Shown in pieces: positions 24,601 through 35,497 of a DNA stretch of 64,000 nucleotides. The translations under genes were made by a program, and so were the position numbers. Every line of letters begins with the position of its first letter. Positions within the stretch are counted from its first letter, which is position 1. The notes beneath the pieces were generated by a model. It had not been told where the DNA came from and did not search any database. It saw only the letters and a program-made list of their open reading frames with translations. This DNA is from Sarcocystis neurona (lineage: Eukaryota > Apicomplexa > Conoidasida > Eucoccidiorida > Sarcocystidae): contig KL647298.1 in assembly GCA_000727475.1 (NCBI GenBank), forward strand, positions 2,364,410 through 2,428,409, in the 5' to 3' direction.

Positions 24601-27600
24601 GATTCATGGCTTCTTCGAAGTGTGTGTGCTGCTTTGTTGCTGCAGCAACATTAAAGGGAGAAGTGGAACGAATGGAGAAGGAAGGCCGACCGCTGTGTCT
24701 GCTGCCCAAGGCGTGCCCCCTCTGCCCCAGACGCTTCGGCGCCCATATGCAGTGCTCTGAAGGCAAGTGTATTCCTCCGCTGCATGTGCAGCCATTGTGT
24801 TTTGCGAAGAAGATGTGTTTCTTCCGAACATGCCTGTTCTTTTCTCTCTCTCTTTGTCTCGGTCTGTCTTTCTTTGCCAACGTCTCTCACTCGTGGATAC
24901 GGAGGACGTCGCGCGTTTCCAGAAATATAGGCATATTTGCACTTGCCTGCTCTCACATGCGAGTGTCTATGCTGGTGAATAGACGCATGTATATTCACGT
25001 GGATACACACGTATGACTTCTCGCTTCGGACAGCGTACTGCCGTCGGAGAGACGGGAACAGTGCTCGCTGGCAGTCGAGCTCCTGCTGACGACGAAGTTT
25101 CCTGCAAGACCCGTCGCTGCCAATTCTCGTACACATACGTGGGCTTGTGTGGGTGTCTGAGTATTTGCGGATGAACGCGTCTCCATGCGCACACACATAT
25201 GTAGGTATGAAGAATGGTACGCATGCTTGCATATGCGCGCACGCGGAAATTTGTATCCACGCTCAGCAGATCATATTGTGTACGTGGACACATATAAAGA
25301 CATGTTTGTCTGTACATCAAATTTTGTATATGTATATATATATATATGTCGTTGCACGCATATATGTACATATGTGTGTTAGTATATTACACGTGAAGAC
25401 GTGCTTGTCTCTATATATGCATATGTATATGCAGCCACTGCTGCTGGCAGGTGCCAGTGTTCTTCAGCTGTTGTTCCGGCTGCTTCCGCGCAGCGTTCCT
25501 TTTTGCCTGCCTGGTAGTTTATCCGTCTCCGCGGTGTCGCTTCTGCCACCTTCCTCTTCTTTTTCTTTTGTTATGAAGTCGTCCGTGGCCCGTGTCTTCG
25601 TCTCGGCTGCCCCTGCTGCGGTCAGGGCTCGTCTGTGTCTGTTGTCTGGACTCTGGTACGGCTACTGCTGCTGCTGCTGCAGGGGGACATTTATGGGTGC
25701 ACGTCAATTGCATCGTGTGGCTCCCGGAAGGATGGATCACAAACGTTGAAGACTGCGGAGGGATGATGGAGGTGGCAGCCTGGCGTCTTGAGGAAACGTG
25801 CAGCATCTGCGGCATAGATGAAGGAGCAGTTGTCAAATGCGCTGCAGCTGCCTGCTCCGCGGTGTTCCATCCCATCTGCTGCCTCATGGCTGGCGGTGGC
25901 ATGAACCTCACAGGTAAAAATCAGAAAAGGAATAGTAATCACATTCGTATGGGTGTCTCTATATACGTTTCACGGCTACATATATATATATGTATATTTA
26001 TATATTAGAGAGAGAGAGACTCTGTACGTCTTCGTGTGTGTGTGTGTATATATATATATAAGCGAATGGAAGCGTGTCTCTTCGCCTCTCTCTCTGTCCC
26101 CGTACATACGTACATATCCATATCGTCCTCTATGTATTTATCTCTGTGTGTGTAAGCATGTCCTTCTATCTATCTGTACGTGTGTATTTCCAAAGGACTC
26201 TCTGTAGTTATCTATGCGTATGTAGGCGTATAATCCCTTTCTCTCTTTTTTTTCTTCTCTGTATCTCTCTTTCGTCCTCTGCGTAATTGTCCATATATGT
26301 AAGTGCACACCACGAGTGCCACAGACAGAGAGATTACATGAGTATACGTACATACCTACATGTGTCTTGGTATGCGCGGAGAGCTCTGCGTGGACTCGCG
26401 TGTATTGAAGAAGAAGCTTGTAGCATATCAGGAATATGTGAGCACCTGGTGAGTCTGCGTGCGTGTGTACAGATATACAACTGTAGACAGAGAGGTAGTA
26501 ATTCACAGACAGACATATATAGATAGATAGATGAATATATGCGTTTGTGTGTATTTGTAGGTAGTAAGTAGGGGGGAGGAGACGCCGAGAAGGGAAGGCG
26601 CGTCTTTGTTGCAGCGGGCCGGAGGAGGGCTGAGTCTGATCCACCGGTGCTGCGGCGTGGTGTGGTATTTCTGCAGGTGCTGTCTTGCCCGTGCAGAGAC
26701 GTAATTTTTTACTGAGATGAATAGAGTGGAAACACGACTGACACATGTCTTTGTTTATCTATCTGCGCGTGTACATTTGCCAGACCGTGTAGACTGCCGT
26801 GTCGACCGCTCAACGGTAAAGATCTGCGTTTATCCGTTTGTGGACGTTATTATTAGTAAGGGAATGGGTGGGGAGCCACACCTACGTGGAAACATATATA
26901 TCTATGGGCGCGTGTATGTGCGTATGGGTGTATATAGAGACAAATAGGTACACGTGACTGTTGTGTAGTGGAGAAGTACCCGCACTGAGAAGAAAAGCCA
27001 CATAGGTCCGTCTCTGTCTATATCTGTATGTCTTTGCAACTGTGTGCCTGCGCGTATATCTACGGAAGTTCGTGTGTTCGCGGGTCGCAGAGATTCATGC
27101 CAGAGAAAAGCAGCAGACACAGGGTGCCCTCGCCGAGATGCTTCATATTTCTATGTACATCCGCGCATCTGTCTGTGTGCATATACAGAGAGATGGGCGT
27201 CTGTACGTGTATATGCATATACCTGCATATACGTATGTATAAAGCCCGCTGCGCGTGTGTATACCTGTACATATATATATATATACACACGTATACGCAT
27301 ATACGTATATATATGTATATGTGTATATGGCTCCTGGCGTCTGTGCAGTGTGTGTGTGTGGTGCGCATGCGCTTACTCTCATACATTTATGTACATAAAT
27401 ATATATGTGTGGCTCCCTGCGTCTGTACGTGTAAATGTCTATACCAGGGTATACGTATACATATATATGTGGGTTTTGGCGAGTGTGCGTGCATGTATGC
27501 CGCGCACGCGCTGACTCTCGTACGTGTATATACATATATACATATATGTCTAATAGTAGGTAGGTGGCTCGTTGTTTGTGTATGTATATATGTGTAGACT

Positions 27601-30320
27601 CGCAAGTTTTGATATCGGAGCAACTGCATGTCGTGGTCGTGTTGCAGATCCGGCTGGTCCGGGGCCCACACGCCGACGGGCGTCCACGTACGTGGAGCTG
27701 CTGCAGGCATGGGTGTGCGAAGGCGGTTGTAGCAGCGGCCGCTGCTGCGCGTGTGCAGCGTGTTGGTGCTGCATTTTTCCCTGTGCTGTGCTTGGGCAGG
27801 GCAAATTCCCCTGCGCCGCAAGAACGACTTTAGCTTCCACGCCTTTTGCGTTCGACATCGGGGAAAGGCTTTTGAAGAGTCTGTTGATGCGGAAGAGCCG
27901 CTGGAATTTAATATCCGTCATCCTGATGCACGGCACCCGTTCGTTCGTGCTGCCCATCTGGCCAGAAGAAACCGGGACATTCTGTTTGTAAGAAGGAGGA
28001 AGAAGAGAAGGAGCAGCTGTGCGAGGCAGTTAGAGAGAGAAAGGAGAAATAGACGTGTGTTTGTGTGAGAAAGGTTGAGGTTAGGAAGTCCTCGCAAGTT
28101 TGATGTGCCCCTTGTCCCATCTACTAACGGAAACGACAGACGCACTGATGTGTTGGCTTGTATCTATTTCTTCGTCTACGTGTGTATCTCTATGTGTATA
28201 CGTATCGAAAAAGCGTGCATAGACATGTTTCTTTCTTCGAGAAAGTCACGTCGTTATGTAGACGCCTGTGTACGTACCGCAGGAGTAAACACGCGTGTGT
28301 GTGATTCAGCGAGCTGTATATATATATATATAAATACTCACACGGGTGTACGCGTGTGTATGCAAACCTAGGAAAGTGTCCATCGGGCGCTTCTGTATGC
28401 GTGTGTCTTTACTCATATTTGTGGAGTTGAGATTGCGCCGGTGTTCTCAGACGCTGTGTTAGCTTCAACCAGAAAACGCGCGATTCGCTTCATACGGAAG
28501 ATTCACGAATACCCAAGACCTGCCTGTGTAGTTAGAAAGGACGGGTTTGCATCTGTACATGTCTGGGGGGGATTTTCTGTGCCACGTGGACACGTGTGCG
28601 TATTTCTGCCGTATCTGATCTCCGCGGTTCGCGGCTGCTGCGTTAATCTTTCTTTGACGTCCGGGGCGGTGGGGGTCGGTGTGCCTGCTCGGTCATGGAA
28701 AATATGACAACTTTTCCTAAGCTACCTGGTGCGCAGAACGTGTGGAAATTCGGACGCCTGAACGCAATGACAACGTTGAATACATACGTGTGTGCATATG
28801 TGTAGACAGGTCTTCCTATGTATATGTGTCTGTTGTGATGGAGAGTCGGCGCCAATCAGTAGCAGCACCACGGGTGGACGACTTTCACCGCACATGTGTC
28901 TTTAACTGAAGACTGGGTCAGTCGACGTGTGATTTTTTTTTACATTTCTCTTTGTGCAAGATGTCCTTAACGTACTACCCTTGTCCGTCAGCGCTGAACT
29001 GCGCCACGCCAGCGTACAAGCAGCCTTACTCTTGTGCAGGTGACAACGGAGGCGTGCTTGTGTGTCTCTTTATGTGTCCGTATGTATCCACACACGTGTA
29101 ACTGTGAGCGGTCAACTTCGCAGTAGACAGCAGTGTTGCGTTCCCGCATATCTGTCAACGCGGTTGTGTCGGCTCGCTGCTGGTGGAATGTGTCTTGCGC
29201 GCAGTATGCTGCTCAGTGCCACAAGGAGAAGTCAACATGGGGACTGCGCATGGGCGCATATCTTGTACGGGTAGGAAGGTCCACTAAAACGGATCAGAAC
29301 GACAACAAGTATCATCTCTTTATTTTCTCAGTTTGTCTGCCTTACAACACGTGTGCTCTCCAGCGTGTGTGTAAAGGTCTGCAGGACATTACAGATATAC
29401 GAATGTATGTGTATGCATACACATACACGTGCGCCTGCGTACCTACGCAAACATGTGTGTACACACAGACACACGTGTTTGCGTACCCTTTGTTAAGACA
29501 CGTATGCGTATACGTACGGGTAGACGTCTATATGTGTATACTCGTTCTCCTTTTTTCTGCCTCCGGGTTTTTCCACCTCTCTGTGATACGCGCTTGAGTA
29601 TTCGTAGGTAAAGAGGAAGCAGCAAATTGGTAGCACAACAGCGATGGCAAGAAGACGAGTGTACTGACGCACGCGTCTCTCTGACCGCCCACCCAGTGCT
29701 CCGTTTTATATACGAAAGAAGCTGCTTGCCTGCGAACTATATATATTCACAGGAAAGATAACACGTGCGTACTCTCTTCGTATGAATGATTTTAGTGCAT
29801 TCACACGGCAGAGAATAATTGGACATTATTTGTGGAGTGATGTCAGTACGTCTTCTCCAGAAGGGGCACGCCTACGGAACATGGCTGCGTCAAAGGAAGA
29901 CAACGGCGCGCATCGTGGACAAGTGCGCATTCGCACGTTGTTTGTGGAGCACGTGTCACCCGTCATATACGTATATATAACGGTGGGCGTGTGTGTGTGT
30001 GGGTTTCTGTGTGTGTGCGTGTGTGTTTGTGTGGAGCAGTGGTTCTATTTTCCACGAGCCACCGTCAAAGTGTTTGTCTGACATACGCCTAATGTCCATG
30101 TGGTTTTGTTTCTCTTGAGAATGGCTCTGAAACTGACGGGTGTTCGCAGTGCGCTTGCCGACGTTATTTTCAGGAACTCAATGAGAACCTCGTTGCTTTT
30201 CGGATGCTGTGGCAGCGCTTGGCGGACGCATGTAATACAAGCGTGCCGCTTGCTCTACCTGCTGCCAGCGAAGTTGAAGAAAAAGAAATCTCGAAGGTCG
30301 GGGCGGAGTCCTCGGTGTAA
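18639..30320 (+). CDS. PHD finger / extended PHD (ePHD) domain protein, multi-exon
   Basis: Predicted nuclear chromatin reader. Exons: 18639-19982, 22929-23130, 24646-24762, 25683-25913, 27800-27987, perhaps 28463-28525, 29205-29270, 29812-29922 and 30174-30320 (TAA). All joins keep phase. Start is ATG at 18639 (AACAATGG context); 81 open codons precede it. Residues 1-380 are Ser/Pro-rich and disordered-looking. A C4HC3 PHD finger spans the exon 1/2 join: C438, C441, C455, C458, H463, C466, C479, C482 (by my count). An ePHD follows: C539, C542, H561, C564 as the C2HC knuckle, then C594, C597, C607, C612, H617, C620, C648, H651. The tandem PHD plus ePHD order is that of the BRPF/JADE/AF10 group, which binds histone tails; no bromodomain or PWWP is visible in the window. 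Exon 3 ends at a GC donor. The C-terminal exons (from 28463 on) are less certain; that at 30174 follows an excellent acceptor (GTTATTTTCAG). Confidence 0.8.
23200..23545. repeat. Degenerate repeat with TATC tracts in PHD-gene intron
   Basis: Four loose copies of a unit of roughly 65-110 bp containing AAGNAGTATCTCT, a GTAGAYGGTCATNTGGTG core and a TATCTATC run. Copies lie near 23268, 23336, 23448 and 23525, within intron 2. Confidence 0.7.
24763..24768 (+). other. GC-AG intron donor site
   Basis: Exon 3 of the PHD gene must end in phase 1 to join exon 4. The only donor that does so is AAG|GCAAGT, the canonical strong context of rare GC-AG introns. The nearby GTGTAT would give phase 2 and break the ePHD. 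The join gives CSEGGHLWVHVNC, matching the ePHD pattern. Confidence 0.7.
25320..25350. repeat. TA-rich microsatellite in intron 3
   Basis: A short TATATG/TATA tract. Similar tracts occur in intron 4 at 25978-26010 and 26036-26060. Confidence 0.8.
27180..27545. repeat. TA/TG-rich degenerate repeat in intron 4
   Basis: Alternating TATACG/TGTATA sequence with three loose copies of a GTGTGGCTCCYKGCGTCTG-like core (27326, 27408 and a more diverged one near 27468), each followed by a TCTCRTACR element. Confidence 0.6.
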
Positions 30321-30858
30321 TTTGGTTGGCTACGTTTGTTATATCGATCAGGCCGTGGTGGGGAACGCTTTTTTTTTGCCGCGGAAATTCTGTTTCGACC
30401 CTTGAAGGAATAAACTTGGAGCGTTGCCTGTTTATTACGTCGTTGTCGACTGTGTATGTGGAGAGTTTTTTTCCCTGATTGTCTAATATCGGGTTAACCA
30501 ACGGAGCCTGCACCGCTGTACGCGTATCTACACGCGCGCGTATTTGGGCAGTTTCCATTTGCGCTTGTTTCCTTCCCTGACCGCGTGTGCTTCTGCACTA
30601 CGCACCAAACAGTAGAACTCATTCGATTGTTTGCGCGCTTTCCTCCATTCTGGTTGTGCCATCAACATCTACGCTGGATTCTCCGGCCCCAGTGTGGACG
30701 ACCAGACCTGTGCGTTGTTGGTTGATCCTTCTGCCGGAAATTACGTAGGTATACCAATTGTGTGCACGCAGAACAAACAGACTTTGAGAGTACCGTGAGA
30801 TTAAAAACATGCAGAGCTACAAGCGCATACGTAAATATATTCGACAGATGATACGACT
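30321..30858. other. No gene seen downstream of the PHD gene
   Basis: Nothing in this stretch has a convincing coding frame. It follows the PHD-gene stop and should include its 3' untranslated region. Confidence 0.4.
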
Positions 30859-30920
30859 GAGGTGGGAACGGGTCAAGCACTTTCTATATTTGCTCCGCTG
30901 GACACATCCTCCTCAGTCGA
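30859..30920 (+). repeat. Perfect 62-bp direct repeat, copy 1
   Basis: Identical over 62 bp to 31330-31391, starting GAGGTGGGAACGGG and ending CCTCAGTCGA. Flanks differ on both sides. Confidence 0.95.
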
Positions 30921-31329
30921 CATCCTCGCACGAAATACCGGTGATCCAGGATAAAGTAACACGAAGTGACCAAGATGCAGGAGAGCTGTCTACCACGGTT
31001 CCAGCGGATCCGAAGAACCAGAAATATTCGAATTCACGCGACCTCTGTATTCTGACAAGAATTCAATTGTAAGCCTGACATTCTTGGTGGACACGGGAAA
31101 GGAGAACCACTCGAACTTTAGTCTGCAATGAATCGTGAAGATAACTCCAAAAAAGCTGTCAACCCTTGGTTCCCGTCACTGCCCACCGCGGTCTCTGCGC
31201 ATTAGCTCTTCCTGCTGCCAGTTGTTTGGGTAATGTCTCAGTACTGTATCAAATGGTGGCTTTGAGTCGACTGAATCGCCTGCCATCCAAACAAAGTAGG
31301 CGGTCGGATTTTTCCTCATTTAAATCACC

Positions 31330-31391
31330 GAGGTGGGAACGGGTCAAGCACTTTCTATATTTGCTCCGCTGGACACATCCTCCTCAGTCGA
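31330..31391 (+). repeat. Perfect 62-bp direct repeat, copy 2
   Basis: Exact copy of 30859-30920, offset 471 bp. The perfect identity implies a recent duplication or conversion in a block with few other repeats. Neither copy gives a recognisable peptide. Confidence 0.95.
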
Positions 31392-31800
31392 TTTACGTAC
31401 GTGTGTGTATGTGAATGCAAGCGTTTAACTATGGTCAACGCTTTAGCTTGCCCCCTTTGAAGTCCGTGCAGACCTTGCATCCTTGGCTGATATTGCCATT
31501 TGCAACGCGCACAGCGCCTGATATCTTAGACGCTTAAAGGGATCAATACCGTCCGCTTCTTGTAGTGTCTGCTTTACTTAAAACGAGACTTGCTACGCGG
31601 GCCTTGAGGATGTGTGTACATCTCCCTGGAAAATTCAACGCTAGGGCAAACCTCACTCTTTCACAAAAGCTTTGGAGCACGGGCTACTGCGACCAAGCAG
31701 CCTACCGCTGTGTTCTCTATGATCCTGATGATAACAAAACTCGTTTTCGCATCGTAGTCTTCTCGAGGGGTGCACATTGGTGAGATGTGATTTTTTACAG

Positions 31801-32036
31801 CCAGTCACAGAGTTGGACTCTTTCAACGTTATCTATTGCTGAAGGCAAAGCTAGGTGGCAAAATAGTAACAGGTGGTGCTAGTGGAGAATTACTGAAAGA
31901 AGCAGCAGCATTGTACGCTGACAGGCGAGCAGATCGGTGCACTCCGAGTCGTCTCTCAAAACAGTGGAGACGGAACTCACACGAGGAAGACGGGTCGTCG
32001 CAAGATGCTCGCTGGACAAAAAATCGCATCGTATAA
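31801..32036 (+). CDS. Possible internal or terminal exon, unrecognised
   Basis: Follows a strong acceptor (GATTTTTTACAG) and stays open to a TAA at 32034. It encodes RVGLFQRYLLLKAKLGGKIV, then GELLKEAAALYADRRADR. Composition is protein-like. The preceding plus frame 31566-31783 (containing LSQKLWSTGYCDQAAYRC) may be an earlier exon, but the spacing is too short for a normal intron with the sites I see. A 151-codon minus frame overlaps (31829-32284), so the strand is not certain. Confidence 0.25.
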
Positions 32037-34840
32037 AACCTGTCCAGCTCCGCCGTTGTGCTCGAGGGAGCCGGAAATCGTATGACGGTATTTTCTTTAC
32101 TAAGAGGCGAAAACGTGCTATAGTAGACTGCACTTTGAACAGTCTTCAAGTACTGGCCAACGTTACCATCGACGAATATCAAAATATACCACTTGAACCT
32201 GGTTCGAATCTCAAACGACGCAGGATCCAACTGCGCGCAGTTGGATCTCTTTCTGGCCCACCAGAGCGACTCTCTTGGGCCCAACTAGCAAAAAAGTTGA
32301 TTGACATCGTGAATAACTCGAGCAAGCATCACCGCCTGACGTGCTCGCGATTGAAGTAACTACGAGACGAGACGAGTCGAGAGCGCATTCACTCTTCGCT
32401 ATCTACGTCGAATCTGTAATATGACGAGCATCGACCACTGTGGAGCCCACCACCTGTAGCAAACGCCTGTAAACAAATGCGTCTGTGATCGCTACCATTT
32501 TAAAGAAGAAGTCGGGTACAACGAGAAAGCCAAGGTGTCCTCGTCTAGGCACGCGCCTGTTGCTGCGCTGTCTTCTTTCTTGAAGATCTCGGGGTACTGA
32601 CGCCATACTGTTTCAAAGCGGCGATAAAATTGACTTTCTCGCTTGCATCAGATAGCTTTATCGGAATGCAGCTATCTGTTTTTAGCAAATGCAGTCCAAT
32701 GACGCTGTAGTAAACGTGGGCACACAAAGAATTCTGTGTTACATGAGCACGCGTAACCATAGCTATTGAAATCAACATTTTAGTGGAATATGGGCGTTGC
32801 CATCCCAGTTCTCGCGAAGACGAGCTGCGCTACCATGCACAAACTTCTGTGTGCGTTGATGGTATACGAGCAAATGGGGAACTGCCGACAGCTGTCCGAT
32901 TTTTACATAAGTAGACGGTGAAATTTTTGTGGTTCCACCTATACGTGCAGAAAGCGGCAACAGTCAATGTCGTATTCGTACAAAGCCGCATAATGACATG
33001 AGTGTAATTCGAGTTCTGCAGGTACCGATCAACTCTTGAATGATACAACGTGTTTACGCGAATAGCTTTACTCGCATAGGATAACAGACGGTGCTCGTCC
33101 GTGCACGTTTCGCTCTTGAAAACCACGTCTTGCCTGTGAGCAGGCTTGCTTACCTTTGCTCAGTCGTCAAGTCTGCTTTGGTTTCAATTCTTTTGAGCTG
33201 GTTAGAAGTAGACAAGATATTTTTTATTCCGCTCAAGAAGATGATCCTGTATTTCTCCTGCGAAAGCCACATCAGTTTAATTGCAGTAGGCGTTCTAGCA
33301 AAGCTTTCAAAGCACAGGTGCAAATGATTATGCGCACCCGTATGTGCTATGGGGTCGGGCGTTTAATCCATTGAGAAACTCCCGCCGTTGTGCCTTCCGC
33401 TGACTGCAGGCGCGAACGGACACGGAGATGTCAAAAGGATCTTACTTCGCACTTTATCGTGATCTTTTGTTCAACTGTGTCGATAGAGAGCACGCACTTC
33501 AAATCTGATCCGTCCTGCAAGGTTCAATCGTCACACAAAAAAAGACATGAGTCTTTTCACTTATACGTTAGCCTCTGAAGCAATTCAAAACCAGGCTGTT
33601 TTGCAAGATACAGTAGCGACACATGAGGAGATATGAGTCCTTCTACTTAGTGTCTAAAGATGACAGACACATTGCCTCACGTTACTTGACGTCTCTACGG
33701 AGGCACTCAAGCTACTGCAGTGGTTTCCACAGTACACAGGATTCCACACGGCGTTTCTGAGAGTCTACTCCGTCTTAACCCATTGGATGGAGTTTCTGAT
33801 TTTTTAGTGGATGTTCCGTTTTACTTGCAAGATCACAGTAGTCTCCAAGCCATTTGCGGCTCTGGCGAGGAAATCTTTGACGGCGGCATCGCTGCCCTGC
33901 AAGCAGAAGAACACAGATGAATTTGCTTGACCATGCAGATTGCTTGTTATCCTGTGTTGCTCTGCACATGGTTACGTTGTTTTAGGCCGATTCGGACATA
34001 GGCACATAGACGTACACCCATTGGAACTGCTGTATGTCTGCTGCCGGGTGAGTCGGGCGGCAGTTGACCTCAGTAACAGAGTCGCCGAAGCGATGAACGG
34101 TGCCAGATCACGGTTTACGATGGTTAAAAGGATATATCACGATCTCCCGCCAAAGGAGTTGCACAACAAAATACGCAAGAGCATATGATACCCAATTAGA
34201 AACGCCCAGTAACACGCGTGTCTGTACTATACTCATTTACAATCTTCTTCCTTGCAGCCTCAGTGGACGATGCTCACTTGTTTGACCTTTAAGATGAAGC
34301 TGGACGAATCCATCACAACGGCTCATCCTTATACAAGATAACCGTATCAGTGAACACTACTGCGTTCGCAACTGCCTGCATACTCTGTGGGGCGGGCGTC
34401 TCAGAGGTGCCAGGTTCTCTGCAGTCACTAAGTAAGAGCCCGTATGCAGTAATACATCAGCGCCCTGGCCTCTGATGGTAGTGATACGTATATGAAGTGC
34501 ACTCACATCCAGCTGCGATTCAGACGCTACAGCTGCCAGTGTTGTGTATCTGCAGCAAATGTCTGCGTTGGTGGATTTTGCAGTTCTGCGTACAAGTGAC
34601 GCCGTCACAAGTACATGGGCCTGTTCCTTCCTTTAGTCTGTCTGATACCAAGGCCTATTTCAATAAAAGTGTTTCTCCCCAAACAACAGAGCAATTTGTT
34701 CCACAGTCTACCCTCTTCACAGTGACGTCGGGAGCACACCCCAGAGATATTGTCAAATTTGCACATTTTTTCTTTCGCGGACGGCCGGTGAGTCTTACAG
34801 GCTCGAACTTTTCGATCGTGCAGCAAGAGTTTCCCATGTT
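32037..34840. other. Unresolved: overlapping open frames on both strands
   Basis: A 140-codon plus frame (31937-32359; includes LANVTIDEYQNIPLEPG) competes with a 151-codon minus frame. Around 33680-33920 two plus frames look protein-like (STEALKLLQWFPQYTGF and DFLVDVPFYLQDHSSLQ). At 34640-34880 a plus frame contains PRDIVKFAHFFFRGRPVSL. No chain with matching phases could be built, so no gene is called. Confidence 0.3.
32224..32247. repeat. 24-bp perfect palindrome
   Basis: GATCCAACTGCG is followed directly by its reverse complement, with no spacer. It lies inside competing open frames on both strands, so it could be a binding site, a cruciform or chance. Confidence 0.9.
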
Positions 34841-35146
34841 GTGGCAGCGACTCTGGAAGGCTGTCCTTCTGTTCTTGCGGTAGTAGTTCGCCTGTTTCGA
34901 TTGTTTAGCTATCGCAGCAAAGCGGTCCCGTCAAAGGTAAAAAGCGCTGGCAGGGGCCCTCCAGGTTTCGCTTGGTTCGCTTTTAACGGCCTGCCAGTGA
35001 CGAAGCAATGGGCGCCTGTAGTGGAACGCCCCCCCTACCCTCCTGAGATTGGGTGTGGTGTGTTACGAAGATATTGGCTTTTCAGCTTCGTGAATGTTCA
35101 GCAAATCCCCATTGAAAAGGCTGCACCCTGCCGCAGCGTGTTCTAG
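34841..35146 (+). CDS. Possible small protein or exon, unrecognised
   Basis: A 101-codon ATG-to-stop frame containing RGPPGFAWFAFNGLPVTKQW and ending PIEKAAPCRSVF. Composition is Pro/Phe/Trp-rich and protein-like. The minus-strand frame 35063-35497 overlaps its 3' end, so at most one is likely to be real. Confidence 0.2.
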   Translation: MAATLEGCPSVLAVVVRLFRLFSYRSKAVPSKVKSAGRGPPGFAWFAFNGLPVTKQWAPVVERPPYPPEIGCGVLRRYWLFSFVNVQQIPIEKAAPCRSVF

Positions 35147-35497
35147 TACGCTTGACAAGGTTACTGTTCGGCACGTCCTTCTAGAAAAGCTCAATTCTGC
35201 TGCTAACGTGTCTACCAAAATTGTTTCTTCAACGTTCAGCTCCCACTCGTCTCCTAGAAACGGTAAAGAGACACACATGCTTGCAGCTGCCAAAACGAGT
35301 GTGTGTGCCCCACGAAAAGGAGTCAACGGGCTTTGGCGAATGGTCCTTATTAGGTAATCGACAATAGTTGCAAGCGCGATATGGTATCTGCCAGATGCGC
35401 TGGGTGCTTCGGTACGGCAGCCACCCCACAGACGCAGCAGCCTCAGCCAGCTGTCCAACTTGTCTTGCATCATGGACAACCGTGATAGAGTGTACAA
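35063..35497 (-). CDS. Possible protein or exon, unrecognised
   Basis: A 144-codon minus frame, hydrophobic and helical in appearance, with DKLDSWLRLLRLWGG near the start and LSSVLEHAAAGCSLFNGDLL near the end. No domain recognised. It conflicts with the plus frame at 34841-35146 and with another plus frame at 35094-35357. Confidence 0.2.
   Translation of the reverse strand: MYTLSRLSMMQDKLDSWLRLLRLWGGCRTEAPSASGRYHIALATIVDYLIRTIRQSPLTPFRGAHTLVLAAASMCVSLPFLGDEWELNVEETILVDTLAAELSFSRRTCRTVTLSSVLEHAAAGCSLFNGDLLNIHEAEKPISS

Noticed and set aside
32200..32230. GGTTCGAATC, resembling a tRNA T-loop
   Set aside because: The flanking bases do not pair into a T-stem and no anticodon or acceptor stem can be folded upstream.
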